This document shows, in pieces, positions 1 to 10,212 of a DNA stretch of 64,000 nt. The position numbers and the translations under genes were made by a program. Positions within the stretch are counted from its first letter, which is position 1. Each line of letters starts with the position of its first letter. The DNA is taken from NCBI GenBank assembly GCA_021324455.1, contig JAJPJA010000031.1, positions 124,001 through 188,000 on the forward strand. Direction: 5' to 3'. The notes beneath the pieces are model-generated. The model worked only from the letters and a program-made list of their open reading frames with translations, was not told where the DNA came from and searched no databases. This stretch comes from Pseudomonadota bacterium. GTDB taxonomy: Bacteria; Desulfobacterota; Binatia; Binatales; Binataceae.

Positions 1-39
1 TTCAACCGCGAACTGGTGGCCCAGCTGTTCGGCCTTTAG
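1..39 (+). CDS. C-terminal end of an upstream gene (partial)
   Basis: The window opens in an open frame that reads FNRELVAQLFGL and then stops at TAG. Only 12 residues are present, so the product cannot be identified. It lies 18 bases before the GTG of the first MaoC-type gene on the same strand, so it is probably the previous gene of that operon. Confidence 0.5.
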   Translation, partial: FNRELVAQLFGL

Positions 40-57
40 CAGCGTACGGATCAGAAG

Positions 58-522
58 GTGGTTGACCGGAGCTTTATCGGGCTTCGCAGCCGCACCTTCA
101 GCATGCCGATCGAATGGGGCAAGGTGCGGGAGTTCGCCCGCGCCATCAAGGACCCTAACCCGGCCTATCTCGACCCCGATTTCGCCCGGCGCGTGCATGG
201 CGGTATTCCGATCCCGCCCACTTTTCTGATGACCAGCATGGCGTGGGAGATTCCGGAGTGGGAATCGGGCAAGGTGGTGCAGCTGGACTACGGCAACGGC
301 GTCCACGGCGAGCAGGAATTCGAACTGCTCAAGCCGATCTTCGTCGGCGACGTCCTGAGCTGGACCGAGCGCATCGCGGATATTCATGAGAAGGCGGGCG
401 CGCGCGGCGGGATGATGAAGTTCGCCATCATCGAGGGTAACTACTTCAATCAGCGCGGCGATCAGGTCGCGATCTCGCGCAGCGTACTGATCGAGTTTCC
501 GCCCAGGACGCAGGCGCAGTAA
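58..522 (+). CDS. MaoC-like hydratase subunit (FAS1-type dehydratase N-terminal domain)
   Basis: This 154-residue protein resembles the non-catalytic hot-dog subunits that pair with MaoC hydratases (HadA/HadC type, FAS1-like dehydratase domain). It has the long hot-dog helix with a PNPAY segment near residue 35 and an IPIPPTFLMTS segment near residue 60, but no D-x-x-P-x-H hydratase motif. The GTG start gives the full domain with little extra. The catalytic-type MaoC gene begins 6 bases downstream, so the two probably form a heterodimeric (R)-specific enoyl-CoA hydratase acting on acyl-CoA in the cytoplasm. Substrate is unknown. Confidence 0.8.
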   Translation: MVDRSFIGLRSRTFSMPIEWGKVREFARAIKDPNPAYLDPDFARRVHGGIPIPPTFLMTSMAWEIPEWESGKVVQLDYGNGVHGEQEFELLKPIFVGDVLSWTERIADIHEKAGARGGMMKFAIIEGNYFNQRGDQVAISRSVLIEFPPRTQAQ

Positions 523-528
523 TCCCGG

Positions 529-969
529 ATGGCAGCCGCAATCAAATATGACGATGTCCGGGTGGGCGACGAGCTGCCGCGCCTTGTTATCGGTCCGCTG
601 ACCCGCCAGGACATCGTGCAGTACGCGGGGGCGGCGTGGGACTTCTCCCCGCTTCATTACGATCAGCCCTTCGTCGAGGCCGCCGGTCTGCCCAACGTCG
701 TGGTGATGGGTATGTTGACGGCCGGGATGGCGTCGCGATGCGTGACTGATTACGCCGGCGCCGGCCAGGTCCGCCGCTACAAGGTGCGCTTCATGGCCAG
801 GATTTATCCCGGCGATATCATCACTTGCGGGGGCAGGATCACGGGCAAGCTGGAGGAGAACGGAGAGCCAATGGTCGACGGCGAGCTTACCGTCACCAAT
901 CAGAAGGGCGAGGTCGCGCTGAGCGGGTCTTTCCGGGCGGTGGTCGGCCTGGCGCGGCCGGGCTGTTGA
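529..969 (+). CDS. MaoC family dehydratase, catalytic-type subunit
   Basis: This 146-residue single hot-dog protein carries the hydratase-2 motif as DFSPLH, with Asp38 and His43 as the expected catalytic pair, followed by the conserved VMGM-type helix. Family members hydrate trans-2-enoyl-CoA to (R)-3-hydroxyacyl-CoA or run the reverse reaction. It sits 6 bases after the partner gene, so co-translation is likely. The pairing of a motif-less and a motif-bearing subunit matches the mycobacterial HadAB/HadBC arrangement. The physiological substrate cannot be read from sequence. Confidence 0.85.
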   Translation: MAAAIKYDDVRVGDELPRLVIGPLTRQDIVQYAGAAWDFSPLHYDQPFVEAAGLPNVVVMGMLTAGMASRCVTDYAGAGQVRRYKVRFMARIYPGDIITCGGRITGKLEENGEPMVDGELTVTNQKGEVALSGSFRAVVGLARPGC

Positions 970-1070
970 CGCCCGCGCGCATCAAGATTTGCGCGCTGCC
1001 CGGTTTGGCAATTATCGTTTAGTTAGACGAGGCGCCGCTGCCGCGGTCGGCCTCGCGCGCAGAATTGCAC

Positions 1071-2531
1071 ATGACAGCAGAACAAAAACGCTACGTTGTT
1101 ATCCATGGTCATTTTTATCAGCCGCCGCGGGAAAGCCCGTGGACCGGACTGATATCTCCGGAGCCCAGCGCCGCTCCCTTTCCCAACTGGAACGAGCGGA
1201 TTCTCAGCGAATGCTACGCCGCCAACGTCCGCGCCCATACGATGGATGGGCCGGTAGTGCGAATCAGCAACAACTACCAATGGCTCAGCTTTGACTTCGG
1301 TCCCACCCTGATGGCGTGGCTGGCGCGGCACGGCGCTTCGGTTTGCCGGTCGATCGTGCGCGCCGACGCGGTCAGTGCCGAGCGCAACGGCGGGTACGGC
1401 AACGCCATCGCGCAGTCGTTCAACCATTCCATCCTGCCCCTGCTCTCAGCCGCGGATAAGGAGGTCCAGATTGCCTGGGGCGTCGAGGATTTCAAATTCC
1501 GCTTCGGACGCCCACCCCAGGGCATGTGGCTGCCCGAATGCGCCGCCGACGCGGCCACGCTGGAAGCGGTGGCGCGCGCCGGGATCAAGTTCGTTATTCT
1601 GGCGCCGTGGCAGGGCGAGTTCCGTCCCTCATCCGGCGCCGGCAATTCCTGCGGACCTTTCATGTGGCGCCGCGGCGATTTGAGCCTCGGCGTGTTCCGA
1701 TTCGATTCCGATCTGGCCGGTTTCATTTCCTTCGGCGACGCGCTGACCGACGGCGCGCGCCTGGCCAACTCGATCATCGATCGCGCCCTGTCCCATCCGC
1801 CGGGCTCGGTCACTCTGATCGCCACTGACGGCGAAACCTTCGGCCATCATAAGAAAGCCGGAGCGGCGGAGTTGGCGCGCGCGCTGACCATGATCGCGGC
1901 CCATGAAGAGCTGGAGATCACCAACTGCGCGCGCGTGATGAGTTTGGGCATCGAGGCGGGCGAATTCGAAATCAACGCGCCCAGCGCCTGGAGCTGCCAG
2001 CATGGCGTGGAGCGATGGCGCTCGGATTGCGGATGCCGCCTGGCGCCCGACAGCAGTCAGCATTGGCGCCTGCCGCTGCGCGAAACGGTTGAGTTCGTCA
2101 AGCGGCATGTCGATTCGCTTTACGCCAACCTGGCCGGCGAGACGGTGGCCGAGCCGATGCATACGCTTAAGCAATCGATTCGCATCGCGATCGATCCCAA
2201 TCCGGCCGTGACCGAAGACTTTCTGGTCCGGCACGCGCTGACCGAGGAATCCGCGCGCAACCGGATGATGGCGCTGTTCGAGATGCAGCGCGCGGCGCAT
2301 GCCGCGTTTACCAGTTGCGGATGGTTCTTCGACGACTTCGGCGGCCTGGAAGGGCGCATCGTGCTGCGCTGGGCCGCGCGCGCGGTCGAATTGGCCGCCT
2401 GGTACGCTCCCACCATCGAGCCCGAAGTTCTCGACCGTCTGCGTTCGATCCATTCCAACCGGCGCGAGATCGCCGACGCCGCCACCCTTTATCTGAGCCT
2501 CAAGACGCGCGAGGCGCGCGGGAGGATCTAA
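1071..2531 (+). CDS. Glycoside hydrolase family 57 protein with start of DUF3536 (short form)
   Basis: The protein (486 residues) begins with the GH57 signature [10 protein letters not shown]. It has MWLPECA, holding the likely nucleophile Glu, and [10 protein letters not shown], holding the likely acid/base Asp. It enters DUF3536 with a [16 protein letters not shown] segment. GH57 enzymes act on alpha-glucans or transfer glucosyl units. GH57-DUF3536 proteins are usually much longer, around 800 residues as I recall, so the C-terminal half of DUF3536 seems missing here although the stop is clean. ATG 1071 is preferred over the in-frame TTG six bases earlier. It is four bases upstream of the acetyl-CoA synthetase gene. 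The polysaccharide target is not determined. Confidence 0.8.
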   Translation: MTAEQKRYVVIHGHFYQPPRESPWTGLISPEPSAAPFPNWNERILSECYAANVRAHTMDGPVVRISNNYQWLSFDFGPTLMAWLARHGASVCRSIVRADAVSAERNGGYGNAIAQSFNHSILPLLSAADKEVQIAWGVEDFKFRFGRPPQGMWLPECAADAATLEAVARAGIKFVILAPWQGEFRPSSGAGNSCGPFMWRRGDLSLGVFRFDSDLAGFISFGDALTDGARLANSIIDRALSHPPGSVTLIATDGETFGHHKKAGAAELARALTMIAAHEELEITNCARVMSLGIEAGEFEINAPSAWSCQHGVERWRSDCGCRLAPDSSQHWRLPLRETVEFVKRHVDSLYANLAGETVAEPMHTLKQSIRIAIDPNPAVTEDFLVRHALTEESARNRMMALFEMQRAAHAAFTSCGWFFDDFGGLEGRIVLRWAARAVELAAWYAPTIEPEVLDRLRSIHSNRREIADAATLYLSLKTREARGRI

Positions 2532-2535
2532 AGCG

Positions 2536-4494
<1,959 letters not shown>

Positions 4495-4508
4495 GCGCGC
4501 CGCATCCG

Positions 4509-5744
4509 ATGACCGGAGAACGGAAGCGTTGGTTGCTGCTCGCCGTTCTGTTCCTCAGCAACTTCTTCGTGATCGGATCCAGTTCCGCCATCACCGGGGT
4601 CTTCCTGATGCCGCTGGTGAAACATTTCGGATGGAGCCGGACGCTGACCGCGTCGCTCACGATGCTGATTGCGGTAACCGGCGCGGCGGCGGGTCCGGTG
4701 ACCGGCCGCCTGATGGATTCGCTGGCGGCGCACAAAGTGATGGCGGTCGGCGTGGCGATTACGGCGGCGGCGCTGATTGCGGCGGGACGCGCCGATTCCT
4801 TCGCCGCGATGGCTGCCGCGCATGTGATGATCGGCGTCGGCACCGCGGCTTCCACCATCATTCCAGTATCGCTGGTGACGGCCAACTGGTTCGGCGCGCG
4901 CCGCGGCGTCGCACTGGGTATCGCGATGTCGGGGATGTCGCTGGGGACCGCCGCGATGGCGTCGTGGGCCAGCTATCTGATCGCCGCCGCCGGCTGGCGC
5001 CAGGCTTATACCATTCTCGCGCTCCCGCTGCTGCTGGTGGTGCTTCCCATCGTCGTGCTGGTCGTGCGCACCCGCCCCGCGTCTCCCGCGCATACCAGCG
5101 CCAATCGCGAGGCGGACTGCGTTGCGGGGCTCAAGCGGAGCCAGGCGCTGCGCGGACGCTCGTTCTGGCTGATCGGGATGACTTACTTCGCCTACCTGGC
5201 CGGCGTCGGTCTCGGCGTGGTGCATTTCGTCCCCTACCTGATCGGTCTGGGAATGACGCCGCGGCGCGCGGCGGGAGTGTTCAGTATCGCGATGGTGGTC
5301 AGCACGCTGGGCAAGCCGGCCATGGGAATCGTGGCCGACCGCGTCGGCTCGCGTCCCGCCCTGGGCGCCGCCGTGTTTTCCCTGTGCGCCGCGTTCCTGC
5401 TGCTCACCCAGGCCGGGCATCCGATCCTGATCGTGCCGCTGGTGCTCTTCTATGGTATCGGCGTGGGCGCGCCGGTGGCGTTGGTGCCGATGCTGGCGGC
5501 GGAGTCGTTCGGACTGAGGAGTTTCGGCACGCTGACCGGTTTGATCGGAATTTTCGGAATGCTGGGAACGGCGACCGGTCCGATGTTCGCGGGCCGGATC
5601 TTCGACGTCAGCGGCGGCTATGTGCCGGCCTTTATCCTGATGAGCGGCGTTCTGTTCGCCGCCGCCATGCTCCCCTTCGGATGCCTGCCTTTCACCGCAA
5701 CGTCCTCCGCGGGCCGCGCCCTGGCGCACCAAGCGCCTTCATAG
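4509..5744 (+). CDS. MFS transporter, oxalate/formate antiporter-like
   Basis: This 411-residue membrane protein has about 12 hydrophobic segments. Features shared with OxlT/monocarboxylate-type MFS proteins include KHFGWSRT after helix 1 and the matching loop between helices 6 and 7 after FWLIGM. The open frame extends far upstream into acs, but ATG 4509, giving MTGERKRWLLL, is the only start that yields a normal N-terminus. It is clearly paralogous to the carrier at 58991-60247, which shares HFGWSRT and PYLIGLG. Being behind acs suggests a short organic acid as substrate; this is inference from position. Confidence 0.85.
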   Translation: MTGERKRWLLLAVLFLSNFFVIGSSSAITGVFLMPLVKHFGWSRTLTASLTMLIAVTGAAAGPVTGRLMDSLAAHKVMAVGVAITAAALIAAGRADSFAAMAAAHVMIGVGTAASTIIPVSLVTANWFGARRGVALGIAMSGMSLGTAAMASWASYLIAAAGWRQAYTILALPLLLVVLPIVVLVVRTRPASPAHTSANREADCVAGLKRSQALRGRSFWLIGMTYFAYLAGVGLGVVHFVPYLIGLGMTPRRAAGVFSIAMVVSTLGKPAMGIVADRVGSRPALGAAVFSLCAAFLLLTQAGHPILIVPLVLFYGIGVGAPVALVPMLAAESFGLRSFGTLTGLIGIFGMLGTATGPMFAGRIFDVSGGYVPAFILMSGVLFAAAMLPFGCLPFTATSSAGRALAHQAPS

Positions 5745-5878
5745 CCAAACTTAACGGCCATCGACCGCATCCGTGTGGCCCGCCGCACCGTTCTCGGTGG
5801 TCGTGTTGCAGGAACTGCAAGGAAATTCGGTCCTCAAAACCGGCGGAGGCTGGCGGATGCCGGCCCGCGCGGGCGCGA

Positions 5879-7288
5879 TCAGGGCGCTGAATTCCTGATG
5901 CCATGCTTGTCCAGTTTGTAGGACAGGTCGCTGCGGGTGAGGCCCAGGCGGCGCGCGGCTTCCGCCTGCACCCATCGCGCGGCGCGCAGCGAGCGCAGGA
6001 TCAAAGCCTTTTCGAGATTGGTGAGAAAGCGGCGCAAATCGAGCGATTCGGGTATTGCGGCGGCCAGTTCGTCCAGGCCGGCGCCGTCGGCCCCGCCCCC
6101 GATCGCGGCGGCGCTGAAACGGCCCGCGACCCTGACCGGAAAATTGATCGCCGTGATTTCCTGGCCGGTGGACAGTATGCAGGCGCGCTCGATCAGGTTC
6201 TTAAGCTCCCTTACATTGCCCGGGAAATCGTAGCTGAGCAGCAGCTTGATCGCGTCTTCGCCAATCGTACGCCGGGGGATTTTCAAATCGCGCGCCGCCT
6301 GGGCCAGAAATAACTGGCAAAGCTGGGGGATGTCGTCGCGGCGTTCGCGCAACGGCGGTACTCGCAGCGGCACCACCGCGACGCGATAATAAAGGTCCTC
6401 GCGGAACAGCCCGCTGCGCACGCGTTGTTCCAAATCGCGGTTGGTTGCGGCCAGCAATCTTACTTCCACCCGCCGCGGCCTAGTCGAGCCCAGCCGCGTC
6501 ACCAAACCGTCGCTCAGCACGCGCAGCAACTTGGCCTGCGCCGCCATCGACATCTCGCCGACCTCGTCGAGAAAGAGCGTGCCTCCGTTGGCGGCTTCGA
6601 ACAGGCCCTCGCGCGCGCGGTCTGCGCCGGTAAAGGCGCCGCGTTCATGGCCGAACAGCTCGCTTTCCAGCAGCGTGTCGGGAAACGACGCGCAGTTGAC
6701 GGCGACGAACGGATGGGGCGCGAAGGGGCTGCTGCGATGAATCGCGCGGGCAACCAGCTCTTTGCCGCTGCCGGTCTCGCCGATGATCAGCACGGTGGCA
6801 TTGGTGGGCGCCACCCGCGCGATCTGCTTGCGCAGTTCGCGAATGGCCGGGCTGCGGCCGACGATCTCCGCCGACCCTTCCAAACGCACCAGGGTATCGC
6901 GCAGCCGCTCATTCTCGCGCAGCAACTGCGTGTGCTCGATCGCGCGCCGCGTGGCGGCCAGCACCACTTCGGGCAGGAACGGCTTGGTGATGAAATCGAA
7001 GGCGCCGCGGCGCATGCTTTCCACCGCCAGCTCGACGGTGGCGAACGCGGTCAGGAACACCACCGAGAGCGTCGGATCGCTGCTGCGCGCGAAGGCCAGA
7101 ACATCCAGCCCCTCGCCGTCTTTCATCTTCTGATCCGAGATAACCGCGTCGAGATTTTCCTCCGCGATCGCGCGCCGCGCCTCCGCCACGCCCGCGGCCT
7201 GAATTATTTCGTGCCGGTCACGGCGCAGGTTCAACGCCAGAATGTGGCGCATGTTGGCTTCATCGTCGACTACGAGCACTTTGCTCAC
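5879..7288 (-). CDS. Sigma-54-dependent NtrC-family response regulator
   Basis: The 469-residue regulator has a receiver domain with Asp8/Asp9 and phospho-acceptor Asp52. The AAA+ domain has GETGSGKE at 170-177, the sigma-54 contact loop GAFTGA at 217-222 and Walker B LFLDE near 238. A Fis-type HTH (EAARRLGLTRSDLSYKL) ends the protein. GTG 7288 is chosen because it starts SKVLVVDDE directly and overlaps the kinase stop by four bases (GTGA), showing translational coupling. The upstream 20 codons of the frame lie inside the kinase. It should activate -24/-12 promoters, and the nearest candidate is the one at 8721-8737. Confidence 0.93.
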   Translation of the reverse strand: MSKVLVVDDEANMRHILALNLRRDRHEIIQAAGVAEARRAIAEENLDAVISDQKMKDGEGLDVLAFARSSDPTLSVVFLTAFATVELAVESMRRGAFDFITKPFLPEVVLAATRRAIEHTQLLRENERLRDTLVRLEGSAEIVGRSPAIRELRKQIARVAPTNATVLIIGETGSGKELVARAIHRSSPFAPHPFVAVNCASFPDTLLESELFGHERGAFTGADRAREGLFEAANGGTLFLDEVGEMSMAAQAKLLRVLSDGLVTRLGSTRPRRVEVRLLAATNRDLEQRVRSGLFREDLYYRVAVVPLRVPPLRERRDDIPQLCQLFLAQAARDLKIPRRTIGEDAIKLLLSYDFPGNVRELKNLIERACILSTGQEITAINFPVRVAGRFSAAAIGGGADGAGLDELAAAIPESLDLRRFLTNLEKALILRSLRAARWVQAEAARRLGLTRSDLSYKLDKHGIRNSAP

Positions 7289-8631
7289 GATGCTGATTCC
7301 CTTCCTGGTCCGCGCGCGCTGTGCTGCGGGATTTCGATCGCAAAACAAACCCGGCCCGGTTGATTGACGCTCAGGGTCAGGTCGCCGCCGTGCGCGCGCG
7401 CGATATTGCGCGCGATCGCCAGGCCCAGCCCGGTGCCGTGCGGCTTGGTGGTGAAGAACGGCTCGAAGATCCGCGCGGTTGTCCCGGCCGGGATCGGACC
7501 GGCCGGATCGATCACCTGGAAGCTGATAGCGCCGGTGGGCCGGCGTTCGGCTTGCAGCACGACGGTCTGGCCCGGCTGGCAGGCGTCGAGCGCGTTCATC
7601 GCCATATTCAAGAGCGCCTGCTGCAGTTGCGAGACGTCGAAATCCGCCTCCAACTCGGCGGCCGCCTGGATCTCGATCCCAACGCCGCCGTTGTCCGGAT
7701 GCGCCCGCGCGATGCCCGCCACATACTCGAGCGTCTCCAGTACGTTGGCCCGCTCGAGGGCGATCTCGCGGGCGCGCGCGTAAGTGAGAAAATCGCTGGT
7801 CAGCCGTTCCAGCCGGCCCGCCTCGCTCGACGCGATCTCGAACAGCCGCTGGCGGTCCGCTTCGGTCTGCCCGTTGTATCTGGCGGTAACCAGCGAGCTG
7901 GTGATCATGGCGATGGGATTGCGGATTTCATGCGCGATCGCGCTGGCCAGGCGTCCCACCGCGGCGAGCTTTTCCTCGGCCATCAGCCGCTCGCGCGTGC
8001 GCGCCAGTTCCTCCAGGTTATGCTTGAGGCGCGCTTCACGATCGCGCAGGCTGTTCACCAGCAGCCAGACCACGATCGCAACCAGCGCATAGATCAGCGA
8101 GCCGGCGGCGGCTTCGGCCCATTCGTCGGCGTCCATCGGAAAGGCGCCGAGAAAATTCAGGAAAATCGACACCAGCAAAACGCCGGCGGTGCCGCCAAGG
8201 TCCAACCAGATCGCCGCCTGCAGCACGGGAACGATCATCAGGACGTAAAACTCGTTGTCGCGGCCCCACATCAGAAGCGACAGCAGTCCCACCAGCACGC
8301 TGTTGAGCGCGATCGACGACCACGACAGTTCCTTAAGCCGCCGGTGAGCTTTGGGATCGCAGGCATAGAACCTGAGCAGCAGTATCGCGTCGATAACGAA
8401 GCCGGCCATCAGCACGGCCGCGACGCCCGAACCCAGCGCCACCTCCCGGCCCGCGCCCATCGCCAGGTAAGTGCCAAGGAAAATCGTAATCAACACCAGA
8501 CTCAGCGCGGTGCACATCAGACCCTGATGCCGCAGCGAGCCGGATTCGGGCGGCGTGTACTGCCGCATCAGCCGGCCGGCGTGCGCGCGCAGGGACTGGA
8601 TGGGTCCGGGCGATGTATGGGCTTGTGGCAT
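7285..8631 (-). CDS. Membrane sensor histidine kinase
   Basis: This 448-residue kinase has six predicted transmembrane helices between about residues 38 and 193, then a coiled stretch, HisKA with phospho-acceptor His234 in AIAHEIRNP, and an HATPase domain ending with GTGLGLAIARN. No PAS, HAMP or large periplasmic domain is visible, so sensing is probably through the membrane segments. ATG 8631 is preferred; an in-frame TTG at 8664 would place the start inside the palindromic operator repeats. Its gene overlaps the response regulator by four bases. The promoter must lie in the 8632-8847 divergent region shared with the aminotransferase operon. Confidence 0.9.
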   Translation of the reverse strand: MPQAHTSPGPIQSLRAHAGRLMRQYTPPESGSLRHQGLMCTALSLVLITIFLGTYLAMGAGREVALGSGVAAVLMAGFVIDAILLLRFYACDPKAHRRLKELSWSSIALNSVLVGLLSLLMWGRDNEFYVLMIVPVLQAAIWLDLGGTAGVLLVSIFLNFLGAFPMDADEWAEAAAGSLIYALVAIVVWLLVNSLRDREARLKHNLEELARTRERLMAEEKLAAVGRLASAIAHEIRNPIAMITSSLVTARYNGQTEADRQRLFEIASSEAGRLERLTSDFLTYARAREIALERANVLETLEYVAGIARAHPDNGGVGIEIQAAAELEADFDVSQLQQALLNMAMNALDACQPGQTVVLQAERRPTGAISFQVIDPAGPIPAGTTARIFEPFFTTKPHGTGLGLAIARNIARAHGGDLTLSVNQPGRVCFAIEIPQHSARGPGRESAS

Positions 8632-8645
8632 GGAAACGGGCGGTC

Positions 8646-8683
8646 GTTCAAAAGTTTGAACCAAACTGTTCTAAAGTTTCAAC
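8646..8683. promoter_or_regulatory. Two tandem 16-bp palindromes, probable activator sites
   Basis: GTTCAAAAGTTTGAAC at 8646-8661 is a perfect palindrome with 7-base arms around AG. GTTCTAAAGTTTCAAC at 8668-8683 matches it at 14 of 16 positions. The starts are 22 bases apart, two helical turns, so bound dimers would share one face. The centres are roughly 48 and 70 bases upstream of the -24 element, a usual position for NtrC-type upstream activating sites. They also sit just upstream of the kinase start, so autoregulation is possible. The binding protein is inferred to be the regulator at 5879-7288. Confidence 0.7.
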
Positions 8684-8720
8684 ACCGCCCGGAAAAATAG
8701 ACGAGTTCGCCGCGATTCCG

Positions 8721-8737
8721 TTGGCAATCTAATTGCT
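8721..8737 (+). promoter_or_regulatory. Sigma-54 (-24/-12) promoter for the aminotransferase/type III PKS operon
   Basis: TTGGCAATCTAATTGCT has the invariant GG (8723-8724) and GC (8735-8736) exactly 10 bases apart and matches TGGCA and TTGCT of the consensus. Transcription would start near 8748, leaving an untranslated leader of about 100 bases before ATG 8848. Together with the upstream palindromes and the adjacent NtrC-type regulator this is a coherent regulatory unit. Confidence 0.75.
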
Positions 8738-8847
8738 CACAAGGAAACGGCTGGGTGCGCCCGCGCCGCGGCTCTGTCCTGGTGCGGGCGGGCGGCCCAA
8801 GCCACCGATGTTCGCAGTCACCGATGAAGGGAGCGGTTATTGGGAGA

Positions 8848-10212
8848 ATGGCTTCGTTGTTGGCGGCAAAAACACAAGAAAATGCTTATGAGCAGTATGT
8901 AAATCCGCAATGGGTCAGGCTGCTGGACGTTCTCGGCATGAACGTCCGCTACGTAAAATGCGCCGGCTCGGAGTTGTTCACCGACGACGGCCGCCGCATC
9001 CTGGATTTCATCTCCGGCTACTGCGTTCACAACATCGGACACAATCATCCCGCAGTGATCGCCGCGCTCAAGCGCGAGATGGACGGTCTGGGTCCCGCGA
9101 TGCTGCAGAGCCATGTGCCGGATTTGGCCGGCGAACTGGCGCGCCGGTTATGCGCGCGCGCCGGCGGCAGGCTGACCAGGGCGTTTTTCGGCAGCTCCGG
9201 CAGCGAGGGCGTCGATACCGCGATCAAATTCGCGCGCGCCCATACCGGGCGCGCCGGCATCCTCTTCGCTGACGGCGGCTTTCACGGATTGACCTGCGGT
9301 CCGATGTCGCTGATGTCCAATCCCTTCTGGACCCGCGGCTTTGGTCCGTTTCTGCCCGATACCGAGGGAGTTGCCTTCGGCAATCTCGAAGCCTTGGCGC
9401 CAAAGCTCGCGAGCAGGCGCTTTGCCGCTTTCATCCTCGAACCGGTGCAGGCGGAAAGCGGTATCATGGTGCCCGCCGCCGATTATCTCAAAAACGCGGC
9501 CGCGCTGTGCGCGCGCTCTGGCACGCTGCTGGTCCTGGATGAAGTGCAGACCGGAATGTATCGCAGCGGGCCGTTTCTGGCCGCCCATCACTTCGGCGTC
9601 GAACCCGACATGGTGGTGATGGCAAAGGCGCTCAGCGGCGGGCTGATTCCGTCGGGCGCCGTGCTGATGTCCGAGGCGATTTGCAATTCGGTTTACAGCT
9701 CGCTGCAGCGCTCCGTCATCCACACCTCGACCTACAGCGAGAACAGCCTCGCGATGCGCGCGGGACTGGCCACATTGGAAGTGCTGGAGGACGAGTCTTT
9801 GGGCGCCAAAGCGTCCGAGTTGGGCGAATATCTGCGCCAGACCCTGAGGGAGCGCCTGGCCAAATACGAGATGGTCGCCGACATTCGCGGCCTTGGCCTG
9901 CTGTCGGGGATCCAGTTCCAGCCGCCGCGCAGCTTGCGCCGGCGGCTGGCGTTTGAAGCTTTCAGCCGGATTCATCCCGCGATGTTCGGACAGGTGCTGG
10001 TGATGCGGCTGTTTCGCGACGGCGCAATCCTGAGCCAGATCTGCGGCAACAATTTCATGGTTTTGAAAGTGGCGCCGCCCCTGGTGGTGACACAGACCCA
10101 GCTTGACGAGTTCATCGCCGCCCTGCAACGCGTCGTCGAGCTGATGCATGCCTCGGCCGGTTACTGGTCAGAAGCGCTGGGAATGGCGCGGCGGGTGCTC
10201 AATGCCATCTGA
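8848..10212 (+). CDS. PLP-dependent class III aminotransferase
   Basis: This 454-residue fold-type I aminotransferase has SSGSEGVDTAIK for phosphate binding, LVLDEVQTGMYRSG with the cofactor-ring Asp, and the Schiff-base Lys260 in MAKALSGG. The length is typical for class III (ornithine/4-aminobutyrate type). The frame is open from 8755, but that ATG lies only a few bases from the predicted sigma-54 transcription start, so ATG 8848 (MASLLAAKTQEN) or 8824 is more likely. It overlaps the type III PKS gene by 11 bases. The inferred role is to add or remove an amino group on a substrate or product of that PKS. The amino acceptor is unknown. Confidence 0.85.
   Translation: MASLLAAKTQENAYEQYVNPQWVRLLDVLGMNVRYVKCAGSELFTDDGRRILDFISGYCVHNIGHNHPAVIAALKREMDGLGPAMLQSHVPDLAGELARRLCARAGGRLTRAFFGSSGSEGVDTAIKFARAHTGRAGILFADGGFHGLTCGPMSLMSNPFWTRGFGPFLPDTEGVAFGNLEALAPKLASRRFAAFILEPVQAESGIMVPAADYLKNAAALCARSGTLLVLDEVQTGMYRSGPFLAAHHFGVEPDMVVMAKALSGGLIPSGAVLMSEAICNSVYSSLQRSVIHTSTYSENSLAMRAGLATLEVLEDESLGAKASELGEYLRQTLRERLAKYEMVADIRGLGLLSGIQFQPPRSLRRRLAFEAFSRIHPAMFGQVLVMRLFRDGAILSQICGNNFMVLKVAPPLVVTQTQLDEFIAALQRVVELMHASAGYWSEALGMARRVLNAI

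Noticed and set aside
5806-5820. Palindrome TTGCAG-GAA-CTGCAA between convergent genes
   Set aside because: Short, single copy, without a T-run or nearby promoter; could be chance.
6425-8700. Long plus-strand frames (312 and 459 codons) opposite the response regulator and kinase
   Set aside because: They are antisense shadows of GC-rich coding DNA. The minus-strand frames carry complete catalytic motifs; these carry none.
8755-8847. Upstream start for the aminotransferase at 8755
   Set aside because: It would lie only about 7 bases from the predicted sigma-54 transcription start, and the extra residues (RPRRGSVLVRAGG) look non-conserved.
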